Assembly: GCA_003255025.1 (NCBI GenBank)
Contig: QANY01011382.1
Location: 496,001-560,000, forward strand
DNA: 64,000 nt
Direction: 5' to 3'
From: Datisca glomerata
Taxonomy: Eukaryota; Streptophyta; Magnoliopsida; Cucurbitales; Datiscaceae
How positions within the stretch are numbered: the stretch's first letter is position 1; each line of letters begins with the position of its first letter. Positions 45,065-57,179 of this stretch are shown one piece after another. The notes beneath the pieces were generated by a model that saw only the letters and a list, made by a program, of their open reading frames with translations, did not search any database and was not told where the DNA came from. The position numbers and the translations under genes were made by a program.

Positions 45065-47432
45065 CTGAAATATATGTTAATATAATCAAATTTAGTCAAA
45101 TGGAAATGTCTTCTTATCATGATTATCCCTAATATTAATTTATAATGGATTGAACATCATCTTGTAAGAATGCCAAAATGGCATACAAATTTTATGTTCT
45201 TGTACACATCTGCTCCTATTATGTTATTCATCACCTTTATGCAATGACTATTCTAGATAACGAATTAATTGGAACTGACATATATCAATAATCTTAAATA
45301 GATGATAAACATGATGTGTACAGATTTTAAAGAATGTAAGAAAGTTAGTTGATCTAGTTGCAACATACTCTTCTCCAAGTTTTCTCACAATTTCTCTTGT
45401 TAAAAGAATCATATTAGTAAAGTTCCACCATGTAGGTAAGCTAGTTAAAAATTTTATAAATGTCAAAATCTCTATAATCATATAAAAAAAGACGTTGATC
45501 ATGTAGTTCTCATTAAAGTAGGACTTTCCATTTTATTCGATTTTTTGAAGGATGACATGTACAATGGCATTCATCTAGCAACAAATAAACATATGAAATA
45601 ACATAGTTTCCATGAAAGAAAACAACATCATCTAATATCTCCTTCCAACTACAATATTTCGTATAAAACATGAAAAAGGCAAAAAATGATAAACTAGTTT
45701 ACAACATAGCAAGTTCCATTTGATTAAGTAAATCCAATTCAAGCTAATGATATTGAGATAATAGTTCTTATACGAGCTCACATTCCATAAGTAAATGACT
45801 ACCAACTTTGTCAATGTCATCAAGTCTTCAATAATCAAGAGGTTTCACCTGAAAAAAAATAAAGAGACACTTTTATAATTTTTTTCCAAGTAAGATATAT
45901 ATTAGAAACAAAACCCTGAGGTGGGGTAATACAACCTAGGAGATAAAAAACATGTAATTTATTCACCCAGTCCTTCTTAAAATCTAAACTAGGGAAAAGA
46001 AGCTCCACCCAATCTTTAAGAATACAAGTGAAGAAAAAGAAGACTTTACAAAAAGGATTCTCAATCCCCTCAAAAACCCTTATATTCCTTTCATGCCAAA
46101 TAACATAAAAAGAGCATGAAGGATACACTTTTATAATTGGGTGAAAATCCAACTTCAAACCCATGTTATGTTCTCAAATAAATCTATTCTAATCTAACTA
46201 TAATAAAATATTAATCTTATTTCTCAAGAGCAACTTACAACATTAAGACATGAACATAATCCAAAACAATGAAGTAAGGAAGCGTTCCACAAAATGTCAT
46301 TGTAATACATAAATAGTTTATATTGATAATCATAGGAGTATACCAAAATCATATCACTTATTGGATCCAAATTTTTTTAAGGATTCTATTGGTCTAGCGG
46401 AGAAAATAAATCTTATTATTACTTTAATTTTTTAGGCGAGATGGGAAAACCTATTTAGTCATCTACAACGGTAAGAAGCTAAATGTGGGGAAAAAGAAGT
46501 TTGGACTTCAAGAACAAAGGCAGAAGCAGTATTAAAATAGAAAGCTAATGGTTGGTGATATGGATATTATCACAACAATCATAATTTACACTAGTTGCAT
46601 AAAATGAAATCATGTGTCTCAAACAAGTAAAAATGAGCCTCTCGGAAATGTGTTCAAAGAAACTATTTATAGTATTGATTATCAATAAGTAGAAAGATAA
46701 ATTTAAGTGAATTGAGACTGCCATGAAGGAACTAACATCTCATAAAAATAAGTTCAACAGAAAATTCCATGCCTAACCGATAAAAACAAAAGAAATTCCA
46801 TAACTTAGCCTCTATTCTTGTATGTCCATCAAAATAAAAGAAATTCCATAACTCAGCAGATTTTCTATCCCCGCTCAACTTATGAAGAACCAAAGTCGAC
46901 AAGTTTCGTAGATACATCTCACACTAACTTTCTCTGATGGACCAACAGTCAAATACCAATTTCAAGTCCAATAGTATAATATAATGAGTATAAATATGAA
47001 ATTATACAGAGACGAAATGAACAATCTATGAACTCACAGATAATATCGACCAAATCCAAATCATATGCTCCTAAAAATAATAAAAATCGTGCTTCTTATC
47101 TACCGCTTTAATCGGAAATGCAATTCCTATAGGATGAGTTTTGATATAACAAAGCACTCGACTACTACAAACCAACGCACTCGTTCCTTAGGGGAAAACA
47201 CTCTGTAATCAATAAAAAAATAAGCATTCTGTCAATCTGAGAGTCACAATAATAGCTATAAAGAGAAGGTAAACAAAAATTAATGAAACCCTAAAAACTA
47301 ATGAAACCCTAAATCACGAAACATGCAAATTGCAACCAAAAATCCTAAATCAGAAACATTCAAATCTAGAAACTTCTTCAACAAGATGAATTAAAATGAT
47401 CTAGGGTAGAAAAGCTTGAAGGTTTCTCGAAC
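45065..47432. other. Intergenic DNA with little recognisable content
   Basis: AT-rich. Apart from the LINE-like fragment at 45880-46164 I see only short frames. A phrase around aaaagaaattccataact is repeated (about 46787 and 46838). Confidence 0.5.
45880..46164 (-). pseudogene. Non-LTR retrotransposon (LINE) 3' coding fragment
   Basis: The minus-strand frame has FYVIWHERNIRVFEG and a following ILKDWVELLFPSLDF, which resembles the short conserved segment after the RT zinc-binding region of plant LINEs and related genes (IWxERNxRIFE...). Only about 90 residues; no RT or endonuclease nearby. Confidence 0.45.
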
Positions 47433-47720
47433 TTACTGAAACAAAAACCTGCATCGCGAAAAAAGCTTAGAGAAGACAGATCGATCGAAGTCATTGAGGG
47501 AAGCTATTGTGTGCAAGCTTGTAGTGGTGGTGGAGTCGACCATGCAGCGGTGGTGGAGTGGACCTTGCAGCGGTGATGAGGAGAGCTCAATTGAAGACAA
47601 GATGAGAGCTCGAGAGAAAAAATAGAGATGAAGGAAGAAGGAAGAAGAGAGAGTAATGAGTTTTGTTCGAAGAAAATGGGGGGAGAGAGAGAATGGTGTC
47701 GGTTGTAAAGAAAAGGGAAG
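47433..47720 (-). other. Possible 5' exon of a minus-strand transcript
   Basis: CT-rich on the minus strand with a good donor (ca|gtaagttcg, about 47427-47440) after a Ser/Thr-rich frame. It lies 2.4 kb upstream of the ULP1 start and could be a leader exon of that gene. Evidence is weak. Confidence 0.25.
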
Positions 47721-47839
47721 AGTTTTAAACCAGCGGCTGGGATTGTCCTGGCCAGATCCAACGGTCAGGATCAATCCCAGCATCAATGCCGGGAAAACTT
47801 TTCCCGTCATTGGAGTGTGCCCCCACACTCATATATAAT

Positions 47840-48767
47840 ATTTGAAACCCACATATTAAGTCACATACCTATTTAGCCACGTGTATTTTTTAAAAAATAC
47901 TGTGTCGCTCTCTAATTGGCCGCTGATATTGACCAATAGGATGTTGGAGCGCTACAGCTCTGATATTCTCCAATGATCTGTTACAAGAGCAGCCAATGAA
48001 CTTAGTGCTTTTGGCTGGTGATGATGTATGCGTAAGGGTCTTGCATTGACATTGAGGTGGCTCGAGTGATGCCATGCCAGCATTGATGAGAGAAGTATGA
48101 CTAATGCTAGCTATCATTAAAAAACTTATCTTTCCACTGGCCACAAATGCTATATCTAAAACTTGATATACGCTATAGAATATGCTTCTGATTCCAGTTA
48201 GCCAGCTAAAGTGTCGTTCAACTGTCACGAGTTACCACATATAACTTTTTGATCCCCACAAGAGCAACAATTACCAATAAAATATAGCAATGAACTAGTA
48301 CTTGTCACTCTCACAATATTACTCTGGCTGGACATATCCCTTTTTTGTCATCGACTGCATATATATGATAAAGATCTATGCAGAAAGCTAGGTATATCTA
48401 GTTATCTAATGCACCACCATGCCCACTGAAAGCTTAATACCATTGTGATTAGAATGTAAAAGCACTGTTACATATTTTGACTATTTTATAATTACACCCT
48501 TATAAATTCTTCTATCGGCGACGTTTCCTTGACTTTGAAAATTTGGCATCATTCAGCTCCCTATTTCCAATACTTGTTAGTTTAAAAAATTTTGAGTGAT
48601 ACTAGCTCTAATTTTCCATAAATATTTTGAATTAATGATTTTGACTGGGAAGATAGTTGTAAGAAATTACTTACATACTTTGAATGAATGTTTTTGTTGA
48701 ACGTTTAGAAAATGAGTACATGTAAATTGTTACAATTAATTATATTAGTGAACAGGTAAAAAATATG
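47840..48767. other. Intergenic stretch, no gene recognised
   Basis: A 112-codon minus-strand frame (47890-48228) has no similarity I recognise. The rest is unremarkable AT-rich DNA up to the LTR start. Confidence 0.45.
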
Positions 48768-49456
48768 TGTTGCCCCGCGGACAAAAGAGGACATACCTAG
48801 AGCTCGCGGAAAAGCGATAGAAAAACATAAATGAGTTAAGGGTTGAAGTCATGAGACACTCATAAATAGGGATCAGCACCTCAAGAATTGGGATCATCAC
48901 CTCAAAAATAGGGAAACGCCTTAGGAACGGGAAAGAGCATCAAAACGGGAAAGATTGAATAGCTAACGGGAATGAACGAAAGGGGTTCAGATTGACAGTC
49001 AAGTGGTTGTGATTGGTTGGGTAAATTGAATGACCTGGATGAGACAGATTGGCAGGCCACCAAGTGGCTGTGACTGATTACCTCAAAACCATAAGAAATC
49101 ATCAAGTGGTTTTCTGATTGGCGGTTGAGCGAGACTGATGGAAAATGAGAAAGGGAAAGGACCCCATATCAAGCAGAATGACCCACGAACAGGTGTAATC
49201 CTCAAGCATAATGAGTACCTCCTTTTATATTGTTATTTCGATCAACTCATATAATTGGAGAAGCCTATATAAGGCTAATGTATTAAATGAAACAGGGATA
49301 TTCAATACAACTCAAGCATATATGAAACAGAGCATTTACCCATTATAATCTCTTGTTCCTTAACTATCTCTCTCTCTCTCATTAGTATTCATCTAAGTCT
49401 ACCATTATCAATACTTTTTTTATTTAATCATTGATTAGCGAAAAAAATTCGTTACA
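48768..49456 (+). repeat. 5' LTR of the gypsy element
   Basis: Starts TGTTGCCCCGCGG and ends TTACA at 49456, immediately before ttttggtgctttcattgaga, the usual position of the primer-binding region. Without the 3' LTR the boundaries rest on TG...CA and on the following leader. Confidence 0.65.
49266..49273 (+). promoter_or_regulatory. LTR TATA box
   Basis: TATATAAG within cctatataaggc, about 190 bases before the LTR end, suitably placed for the U3/R boundary. Confidence 0.6.
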
Positions 49457-49586
49457 TTTTGGTGCTTTCATTGAGAGTTTAGAGAAAAGCTCAAGAGACC
49501 CGCCTTACAAAGCCATCTAGAACCAGATCTAACGCAGCTCTAAATTGAGAGTTTAGAGAAAAGCTCAACCAACCCCACCCAAAGAA

Positions 49587-50880
49587 ATGCTACAAACAAT
49601 CCTAAACGGGATGCACGAGATGGAATGGACCAACACTAAAGTAATGCATAATGCCTGGCAGATTATGCAAGAGCAAATCAATACACTACAACAGGAACTC
49701 ACGAAAATACGAGCAGAGGTCAGCCACTGGGTGAATAAAGACGAACGGGAAAATAATGATGAACAGGAAACCCACTTCGGGGTCAACCATCGAGACAGAA
49801 GGCAAGGAGACCACGGGAATAGTAGAAACACGCGACGGGAAGAAGAAGTCCAGTTGTAAAATCTTGTGGAAGCTACGGGAGAGGCTCGGCAATCCTGAGT
49901 CATGTCAAAGGAAGCGATCGAAGAGTTGTTGGACTAAAATGTGATGGAGATAAGGAATCTCGGGAGTATGGGAAAAACCGACCTTGAATTTCTTATCTGA
50001 ACGCCATTAGGCCCAAAAGTCCTGGCAGCACCCGTACCAAAAAAATTCATTGTGCCTAGGTTCAAATGTTACGAAGGAATGTCTGATCCCGCAGACCGCC
50101 TCTGACGATTCAGATAAGACATGACACTGTACCAACACAATAACAAGTTGATGTGCAGAATGTTCTCCACCAGTTTAGACGGGATGACTTTGAAGTGGTA
50201 CCACTCCTTACCAATGCACTCGATCATGAGCTTCGCTATCATGTCCTATGTTTTCATAGAACAATACTTAACGTATCGTACCATCATGGAAGACTCGAAA
50301 CACCTAATGACAATCTCTACCAAGGAAGGGAAGTCCCTGCGGGAGTAAACTGACCACTTCAAAGATCAAATGGCCAAGGTTGAGAACTACGACGACCGAT
50401 TCGCCTGCTGGTCTTCCGATGAGGTTTGGACCCAGATTCACCCTTTTTCAAGGAACTGTTCAAGTTGAAGCCCCTTTCTATAATGGAAGTTTTCCAACGG
50501 GCATAGGCCTATATTACCTTGGAGGAAGAGAAGAGGATCATGTGAAGAATGGTTGAACGAAAAAGAGAAGAATCTTAGAAGCAAGAAACAAGTGTAAGAC
50601 CTTAAAGAATGAAGCATGGTAAAACAGAAAGTCCAACAAGACAGGAATACCCACTGGAGGTGAGATTTTGACAGAGCCCACCTGAGGGACAAAGTCTGCA
50701 CACCGTTAACCATCCCCATCAACCAAGTACTAGAGATAATTAAACACAAACCTTGGCTGAAAAGACCGGCCTTGTTCACCAAGAAATCTAGCTACAAAGA
50801 TAAAGATAAATATTACTCCTATCATAAGAGCAACGGGCATTACACGCGAGATTGTTTTCAGCTCACACACTATATTTAAC
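49587..50880 (+). pseudogene. gypsy gag
   Basis: The start MLQTILNGMHEMEWTNTK (49587) leads into a coiled-coil region (QEQINTLQQELTKIRAEV). After frameshifts the retrotransposon gag core appears (50041-50400): FKCYEGMSDPADRL, MTLYQHNNKLMCRMFSTSL, LKWYHSLPMHSI and HFKDQMAKVENY. A partial zinc-knuckle-like C..HKSNGHYTRDC pattern lies near 50810-50850 (YYSYHKSNGHYTRDC). Gag would build the virus-like particle. Several stops. Confidence 0.7.
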
Positions 50881-51099
50881 AGTTGATCAAAGAAGGATAA
50901 CTTAGCCAATTATTGAAAAAAGATAAATAGAAACGCGAGACTAAGAAAGACAGTAGAGAAGAAGACATGAAGGATAAGGGAAGGCAGCCCATCTGTATCG
51001 TCGACACGGTTATAGCATTAACCGAACAAAAGTGGACGACAAGAAAGGAAAGGAAGATATACTGCAAGCGGCCAACGTTAGAAAGACATCAGTAGAATT

Positions 51100-51480
51100 C
51101 CTTAAATGACAACGAGGATTCATCGTTAGTGTTCAACAGCTTTGATCTGGAACATGACGAACACCACAATAATGCCCTCGCCATTTCAATACAGTTTGGT
51201 AACGGCTTGTTAAGGAGGGTCTCAGTGGATGAGGGGAGTGTAGTGAACATCGTATACCAAGCGATCGTGGAGAAAATGTCCATGGGATGTCAAAAGTTAC
51301 AAGGGACTTCACAGTCGTTGATCGATTTCAATGGAGCAATCAGCTACTCAAAAGGAACCCTGACTCTCCCAGTGAGCGCGAATCCATTTAACCATATGAC
51401 TGAGTTCGTGGTACTGTGAACAGCTTCCTCGTACAACACCATCTTGGGGAGAACCTGGCTCTAAAAAATTAAGGTTGTAC
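51100..51480 (+). pseudogene. gypsy aspartic protease region
   Basis: The frame at 51129-51419 has NNALAISIQFGNGLLRRVSV followed by DEGSVVNIVY, corresponding to the Tat-type protease, in which the active Asp lies before (E/T)GS; then GTSQSLIDFNGAIS and FVVL. It ends at 51417 with a stop, and the following ILGRTW..-like segment continues in another frame. Confidence 0.65.
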
Positions 51481-51899
51481 CCTCAACATTCTACCAAGTG
51501 TTGAAGTACCCCTCGCTAGAGGGAGTGAAAACAAGAAGGGGTGACCAGGTCGTGGCTCAAATGTGTTCAGTGACAGCTTTAAAATCAGCTAAGAAAAAGG
51601 CTATAGAAAGGTCAAAGGAAAAAGACCCACGGATCTATAGCAATCATAGGAAAATGGGAAAGACGGCTTGAGATACGAGACGGGAGAGGAAATAGAGCCC
51701 GTATGTTTGGAAGAAGGAACCCAAAAAATAACCAACGTTGGCAACCGTCTAGAGGAAAATGATAAAAAGAGGTTTATAGCATTTCTAATGGAAAACAGAG
51801 ATATATTTGCAGCAATGACACAGGAGATGCCCGACATTCAAAAAGAAATCATCTGCCACAGATTGAACACGGGTCCCACTGTAAAACATGTGAAATAAA

Positions 51900-52520
51900 G
51901 GAAGATAAGCATCACTTATGAATGAAACCAAATGAGCAAAGTGGAGGTTGAGAAGCTCTTGGCAGCATACTTCGGCAGCAGACTTCATCAGAGAAGTAAA
52001 GTACCCCGGATGGCTAGCTAACATAGTAATGGTACGAAATAAGAATAGGAAGTCGAGGATCTTTGTTGACTTCACTGACCTAAACAAGGCATGCCCCAAA
52101 GACAAATACCCATGCCAAGGATAGATCAAATGGTAGATTCCACTTTAAGGCACAAACGTCTTAGCTTCATGGATGCTTACTCAGGTTACAATCAGGTGAA
52201 AATGTTCCTACCCAATCAAAAAAAAACCACTTCCATTACTGACTACGGCGTTTATTGCTACAAAGTCACGCCCTTTGGTTTAAAGGACGTAGGCGCAACC
52301 TATCAAAAGCTGGTGAACAAGGTCTTCCGCGAGAAGATCAGAAAAAATATGAAAGTCTATGTCGATGACATGCTGGTCAAAAGCAAGAAGCGTGAAGACC
52401 ACATTCAGAACCTTAAAGAAGCATTCTCTGTGCTAAGGTCAAATTCCATGAAGCTGAACCCAGAGAAGTGCACTTTTGGAGTGGCGGCGGGAAAGTTCCT
52501 TGGACACTCTAAGGGTTAAC
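51900..52520 (+). pseudogene. gypsy reverse transcriptase
   Basis: FVDFTDLNKACPKDKYP (52050-52100) is followed after a frame change by the frame at 52091-52519: PMPRIDQMVDSTLRHKRLSF, MDAYSGYNQ (first catalytic Asp motif), YKVTPFGLKDVGATYQ and YVDDMLVKSKK (52358, catalytic Asp pair intact), then LNPEKCTFGVAAGKFLGH. The fingers and palm are well conserved; the upstream part is degraded. Confidence 0.85.
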
Positions 52521-52689
52521 GGAAAGATTGGCCGCCCTAAACATGTTCATCTCCAGATCATCGGACAAATACAAGCCTTTCTTCGAAAGGTTATGGAAAA
52601 ACTCTACGAGCAGCTTTTATTATACGTAGCCTTTGCCAAAATTAAAGAATACCTAACGACTCCCCCTTATTCTCCAAACCTTATCCCGG

Positions 52690-53030
52690 TTAGCAGCTTC
52701 TGTTATACGTAGTCGTCTCCACGGGGACAGTTAGTGCAGTATTCATCAAAGAAAAGGAAAGGAAACAAAAACCTATATACTTCGTGAGCAAAAGTCTTGT
52801 AGTGGAGGAAACAAGATATAAACAAATGGAGAAACTAGTACTAGCCATAGTAACTGCAGCACGAAAACTAAGGCCATATTTCCAAGCGCACAGCATCAAG
52901 CTATTAACCGATTCTCCCATTAAAAACCTTCTACACTCGACAGAGGCAAGTGGGAGAATAGCAAAATGGTCAACTAGCAAAGCCAGTACGACATCAATTA
53001 CAAACCCCGAACTTCAATAAAAGAGCAGGC
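52690..53030 (+). pseudogene. gypsy RNase H (first, Ty3-type)
   Basis: KPIYFVSKSLVVEETRYKQM and EKLVLAIVTAARKLRPYFQA (52770-52880), LLTDSPIKNLLH and SGRIAKWS. Short family segment with the usual Y..E / A..LR..F pattern. Confidence 0.75.
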
Positions 53031-53094
53031 GTTAGCAGATTTCATAGCAGACTTTACTGAAGGGGAAGTCGCACAAGAAACCCACCAAACAGAA

Positions 53095-53450
53095 AAAGAT
53101 GGAACTTGGAAGCTCTTTGTTACCGGTGCTTCAAACAGTAGATGAGTAGGAGCAGGGGTAGTGGTACAAACTCCATTTGGAGAAATATTGGAACACTCCA
53201 TCTCCTTCGAATTCAATGTGTCAAATAATGAAGCAGAATATGAAGCACTAATCATGGGAATATCCATGTTGCGGGAATATGAGGTGACTAATGTTAAAAT
53301 TTTATGTGATTCCATGTTGATTGTGAAATAGGCCACGGGGGAATACGAAGCAAAAAATGAACGTATGATGAATTATTTACAACGGGTTAAGGATTCCTCA
53401 GTACGATTAGAGAATATGAGATATAACAAATTCCAAGAACTGAGAATAGG
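53095..53450 (+). pseudogene. gypsy second RNase H (archaeal-type)
   Basis: WKLFVTGASNSR begins the domain (first acidic position is Thr rather than Asp), then GAGVVVQTPFGEILEHSISF, NNEAEYEALIMGI (Glu present) and ILCDSMLIV (Asp present), with NERMMNYLQRVKDS. Stops at about 53143 and 53330. Presence of two RNase H domains assigns the element to the Tat group. Confidence 0.75.
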
Positions 53451-53639
53451 AACGCTGACGCCCTGGAAAATTTGGGATCTTCATTACGCTTCCCCTCCAA
53501 AAGGAACGTCTCGTAGAAATTCTGAAGAAGTCAAGCATCTCACTCCCATAGAATAATGTGGCTGATGTAGAAGTTGAACTGGAATCAAGTTGGCAGGACG
53601 ACATAATTCACCTACTTGAAAAAAATGCTTCCTAAAGAT

Positions 53640-54790
53640 AAACTACTCGCTAAAAAGGTTCACAACAGGGTGCCGTGTATACAATGATTAACAGAGTATT
53701 ATATAAGAAAATAATTGTAGGACCATACCTGAAGTGTCTACAAGAAAAGGATGCCCATTTTGTATTGGTGGAAATTCACAAAGACATATGCGGAAACCAC
53801 ATTGGCGGCAGATCACTAGTCCATAAAGTCATGAATGAAGGATACTACTAGCCCCGAATGCATCAAGATGCCAAAAGTATACGAAAAAGTGCGACAAGTG
53901 TTAGTGTTTCGCGCCTGTAGCAAAAATGGACCCCGGAGAACTCAAAACAGTGGCTAGTCCTTGGCCGTTCATGCAATGGGCCCTGGAAATTTTTGGGCCA
54001 CTCCCCATGGTCCATGCCCATAAGCATTTTTCACTGGTAGCGACGATTTATTTTACCAAGTGGATTGAGGATGAGGCCTTTTCCAGAATCAATGAGGAAG
54101 AAGTAAAAGGGTTCCTATAGAAGAACTTAGTGTGCATGTACGGGATCCCCCAGATCTTAGTATCTGACAACGGACTTCAGTTCACATATCGCTTCTCCAT
54201 GCTTTACTACCCACAGGGGAACGAACAAACATAAAGATCAAACTGGGTCACACTCGACAACTTAGAGAAATGGCGGGAGTCCACCAAAAGGAAGTGAGTG
54301 GAAGAGCTACCTATAGTCTTATGGGCATACAGAATGACTCCAAGAGAGACAATGGGAGAAACCCCATTTGCATTAGCATATGAAGCAGAAGCTATCATTC
54401 CTGTAGAAATTGGAAGCCCTATCATCAAATCCAAGTTAAATGAACAACAAAATAGACAACTCTTAAGAAATGGCCTTGATGAACTAGAGGGAAGAAGGGA
54501 AGTGGCCCTAACCAGAATGGCCCGTTACAATCAGAAAATGAGATCTTATTTCCAAAATAAGGTAAGAAAACGAGAATTCCAAACATGAGACCTAGTCCTC
54601 AGAAAAATCTTCCAAAATAAAGGGAAGCTCGAGCTGACCTGGGAGGGACCGTACATCATCAGCAAAATCGGAGGAAGCGGTTATTACCACTTGAAAATGG
54701 AAGAGGGAACGCAATTACAGAAACCATGGAACACGATTCATCTGGAAAAAATTCGTGTAGAATGTAAGAAATCTGTTATAATGAGACGAC
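53640..54790 (+). pseudogene. gypsy integrase
   Basis: Zinc-binding H..H region with EIHKDICGNHIGG and HKVMNEGYY (53760-53850), core start SPWPFMQWALEIFGPLP with ATIYFTKWIE (53926-54120, first catalytic Asp replaced in context) and ILVSDNGLQF (second Asp, near 54160). The code then jumps by an internal deletion directly to YYPQGNEQT (54206), removing about 30-40 residues before the third acidic position. C-terminal part AYRMTPRETMGETPFALAYE and LELTWEGPYIISKIG are readable. Non-functional. Confidence 0.75.
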
Positions 54791-54864
54791 TTCCCCGTGA
54801 TTTTATTCCGCAGGGGTTTTTCACGTAAAACAGTGTCGCCAATCTTTTCACCTCTGCTAAATCA

Positions 54865-55065
54865 CTACTCCCAGAACGAACTAAGGGCATAAAAAAGTCA
54901 TTGGGAGGGGAAATTCATAAGTCATACTCCCAGAACGAACTAAGGACATAAAAAAGTCATTGTCATGGACAGTTCATAAGTCATACTCCACGAAGGAACT
55001 AAGAATATAAAAAATCCTTGGGATGGGAAATTCTAAGTCCTACTCCCAGAAAAAACTAAGGAAAT
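54865..55065 (+). repeat. Tandem repeat after integrase, about 60 bp x 4
   Basis: Units headed by ctcccagaacgaactaaggg (about 54870) recur at about 54930, 54986 and 55040 with growing divergence. Located in the untranslated 3' region of the gypsy element. Confidence 0.85.
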
Positions 55066-55506
55066 GAAAAAAACCTCAAGCCCTACTCAAAAGGAAGAGT
55101 AACTAAAGAAGGTGAAACCATGGAAGCTGGCGATTCCTATGAGCCTACTCGCAATAAACGGGAAGGGAATTTCAACCCCAACAGATGAAATGGGTAAACA
55201 TACTGTTGCCTAAACATTTATTGAAAAAACTTCCAAGTGTTTAAAGGATTGAGTAGTTGATAAATTTACTTAACTATCTGAAAAATTAACTATGGAAACT
55301 GTTAAAAGGGAAAAATATCCTTTATTGCTTATGGAAACTCACTAAAGCGGTCGAGAAGGCTGGAGAAAACTTATTGATACTAAGTGTTAAGAATGAAAGG
55401 AAGTGACAAAGAATATTAAAGAAAGGAATCATTTCATTGAAAAAGTGAAAAATTACAAAATGATTCCAAAAGAAAAAAAAGTACAAGAAAATGAAAGGAA
55501 AAAGTG

Positions 55507-55880
55507 CTAAGTCTCCACATCCTCGGGAATAACATTAGTAGCCGCTTCAGTAGTGGAAGCGGGAAGCTTAGCCTCAGAATCAACAGGATCATCAGGAAGT
55601 GGGACCAATGACATATAGGGAGATTTATCGGTCTTGGTGTCGCGATAACCCACCGTATAAGCCATCTGCTCATACTCATCGACCATGGCCTAGTACTCGG
55701 CTGCAAGACCAGCCTCCCGTTCACGGGACTTAGTCAAAGCTTCCTCGGCCTCAGCTAGCTTTTCCTCAACAACGGACAAATTCTCCGCGCTTATCTCGGT
55801 GACCCTCTCTGCCTCCCGCAATGACCACTCAAGCTAAGATTGTTTAGCCATAGTCGCATCTAGCTCAGAAGTCAAACGGC
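55507..55880 (-). pseudogene. Antisense coiled-coil ORF of the gypsy element
   Basis: On the minus strand, between integrase and the truncated 3' end, a frame of about 120 codons reads LREAERVTEISAENLSVVEE, KLAEAEEALTKSREREAG and, after a stop at 55693, DEYEQMAYTVGYRDTKTDK, PLPDDPVDSEAKLPAST, ending EDVET before TAG (55507-55509). Heptad-type Leu/Ala/Glu spacing indicates a coiled coil. Tat/Ogre-type elements are known for extra ORFs in this region, often antisense. Function unknown; the frame is broken here. Confidence 0.6.
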
Positions 55881-56285
55881 TATCTCCTCATCTTCTTAAG
55901 ATCATCTGGTTCTGAGACAACGGCGATGTACGCCTTGGTGGTCTCCATTACCTTTCTCCTACAACCGGCTATCTCCTTATCAGCAGTATGAATATCCTTC
56001 TACAGCCCGTTTTGGTAAGTCACAGCCTGTTCAAAAAGTGTTTGTCAAATTGGAAAGAAATTTACACGGAGAAAATAAGGATGTAAAAAGGAAAAATGAA
56101 AGTACCTACATCATAGAATGGCTCAGACAGATAACCTTGTCATGGATGGACATCTGGTGGAGTACAGGAGTGTCCGTGTCAGACATTATCCCATTCACGA
56201 CCATGTGTGAAGAACGGGGGTCTTTCAAGAAGCTAGCGTAAGAAGAAACAGGTGGAGCCGCGGTGTATTGTCGCCACCTCAAAAC

Positions 56286-56460
56286 CATAGTGGTCTGTTT
56301 CGTTTCGTTTCATCCGAAATGGCCGAAACATTCCAGTTCTGGTGAGGAACCGAAATGAAATAGGGGGTTGTAAATTTTCACCTACAATTTCAATCTGTTT
56401 CGACCGAATTTCGGTCTGTTTCAGCCGAAATGCTCCTATAATTTTATGTTATTTTAATTG
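56286..56460. repeat. Block of tttcgg/ccgaaa palindromic phrases
   Basis: Repeated phrases gtttcgtttcgtttcatccg, atggccgaaaca, tttcggtctgtttcagccga. These are short interdigitated inverted repeats of unknown origin between the gypsy end and the MULE start. Confidence 0.6.
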
Positions 56461-56699
56461 AATTTATTCTCAACATGTTTTTTTTCAGAGGTGTGGTGAG
56501 ATCAATTTGGTGGATATACTCCTAAATTACAAAGGAATTGGAGTATTTTTAGATATTGTCCAACAATCAAGGAAATATAGGATTTGTTAGTATTCTATAG
56601 TATATTTGAAAAAAAAATACTATATATTTGAAACAAATTCTAAAAGTAAGGTGGAAATGTACAGCTAAGACGAATGTGTTGTTTGCAAAGACGTCTCCG

Positions 56700-56800
56700 T
56701 GCTGGCGTGGCCACAAATGAGGCCACGTAGAAGGCGTCTTTTATAAAGACGCCTTCATTAATAGTAGAAGGTGTCTTTTATAAAGACACCTTCATTAATA
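56700..56800 (+). repeat. Subterminal palindromes of copy D, left side
   Basis: Two adjacent copies of aggcgtcttttataaagacg / aggtgtcttttataaagaca followed by cttcattaatagtaga, each a near-perfect palindrome, and a third weaker copy. Confidence 0.85.
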
Positions 56801-57179
56801 GTAGAATACGTCTTTATAAAATATGTCTTCAACTATACCTTTATATTCCTCGCATACAGAGACAGAAAGCAGAGAGTTGCTTCAACGAAAAAAAAGTCCG
56901 CGAACAAAAGAAACCCCTTAGCCCACCGCCATTCGTCATCGATTATGGCTGGAGTTTACTGTCATTCTATCAGCATTGCACCATCTCACTCTCATTCACA
57001 AAAAAAAAGATCTCAATCTCTCAAATTACTAGCAAAAACTCCTCCAACCCTAGGTATATTTTTAACTCATTTGATCTCTTAAATTTGTTCTTCAAATCTT
57101 AAAATTATTCATTTTTTATGAATTTTATGTAATTTAATATAATCATTGTATTTCGAACGACACTCATTTTCAGGATATC

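Larger units (their letters stand above)
48768..56285 (+). mobile_element. Ty3/gypsy retrotransposon, Tat-like, 3'-truncated
   Basis: 5' LTR (48768-49456), gag, protease, RT, RNase H, a second archaeal-type RNase H, integrase, then a long 3' region with tandem repeats and an antisense ORF. Dual RNase H and the extra 3' region are typical of the Tat lineage. No copy of the LTR start (tgttgccccgcgg) occurs downstream before the next element, so the 3' LTR is missing and the end near 56285 is approximate. Many stops and frameshifts show age. Confidence 0.8.

Noticed and set aside
47433..47828. Minus-strand 131-codon frame as a complete gene
   Set aside because: Ser/Leu/Phe bias from a CT-rich strand; at most a leader exon.
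49686..49903. Minus-strand frames opposite gag
   Set aside because: Shadows of gypsy gag; same for the minus frames at 50438-53604.
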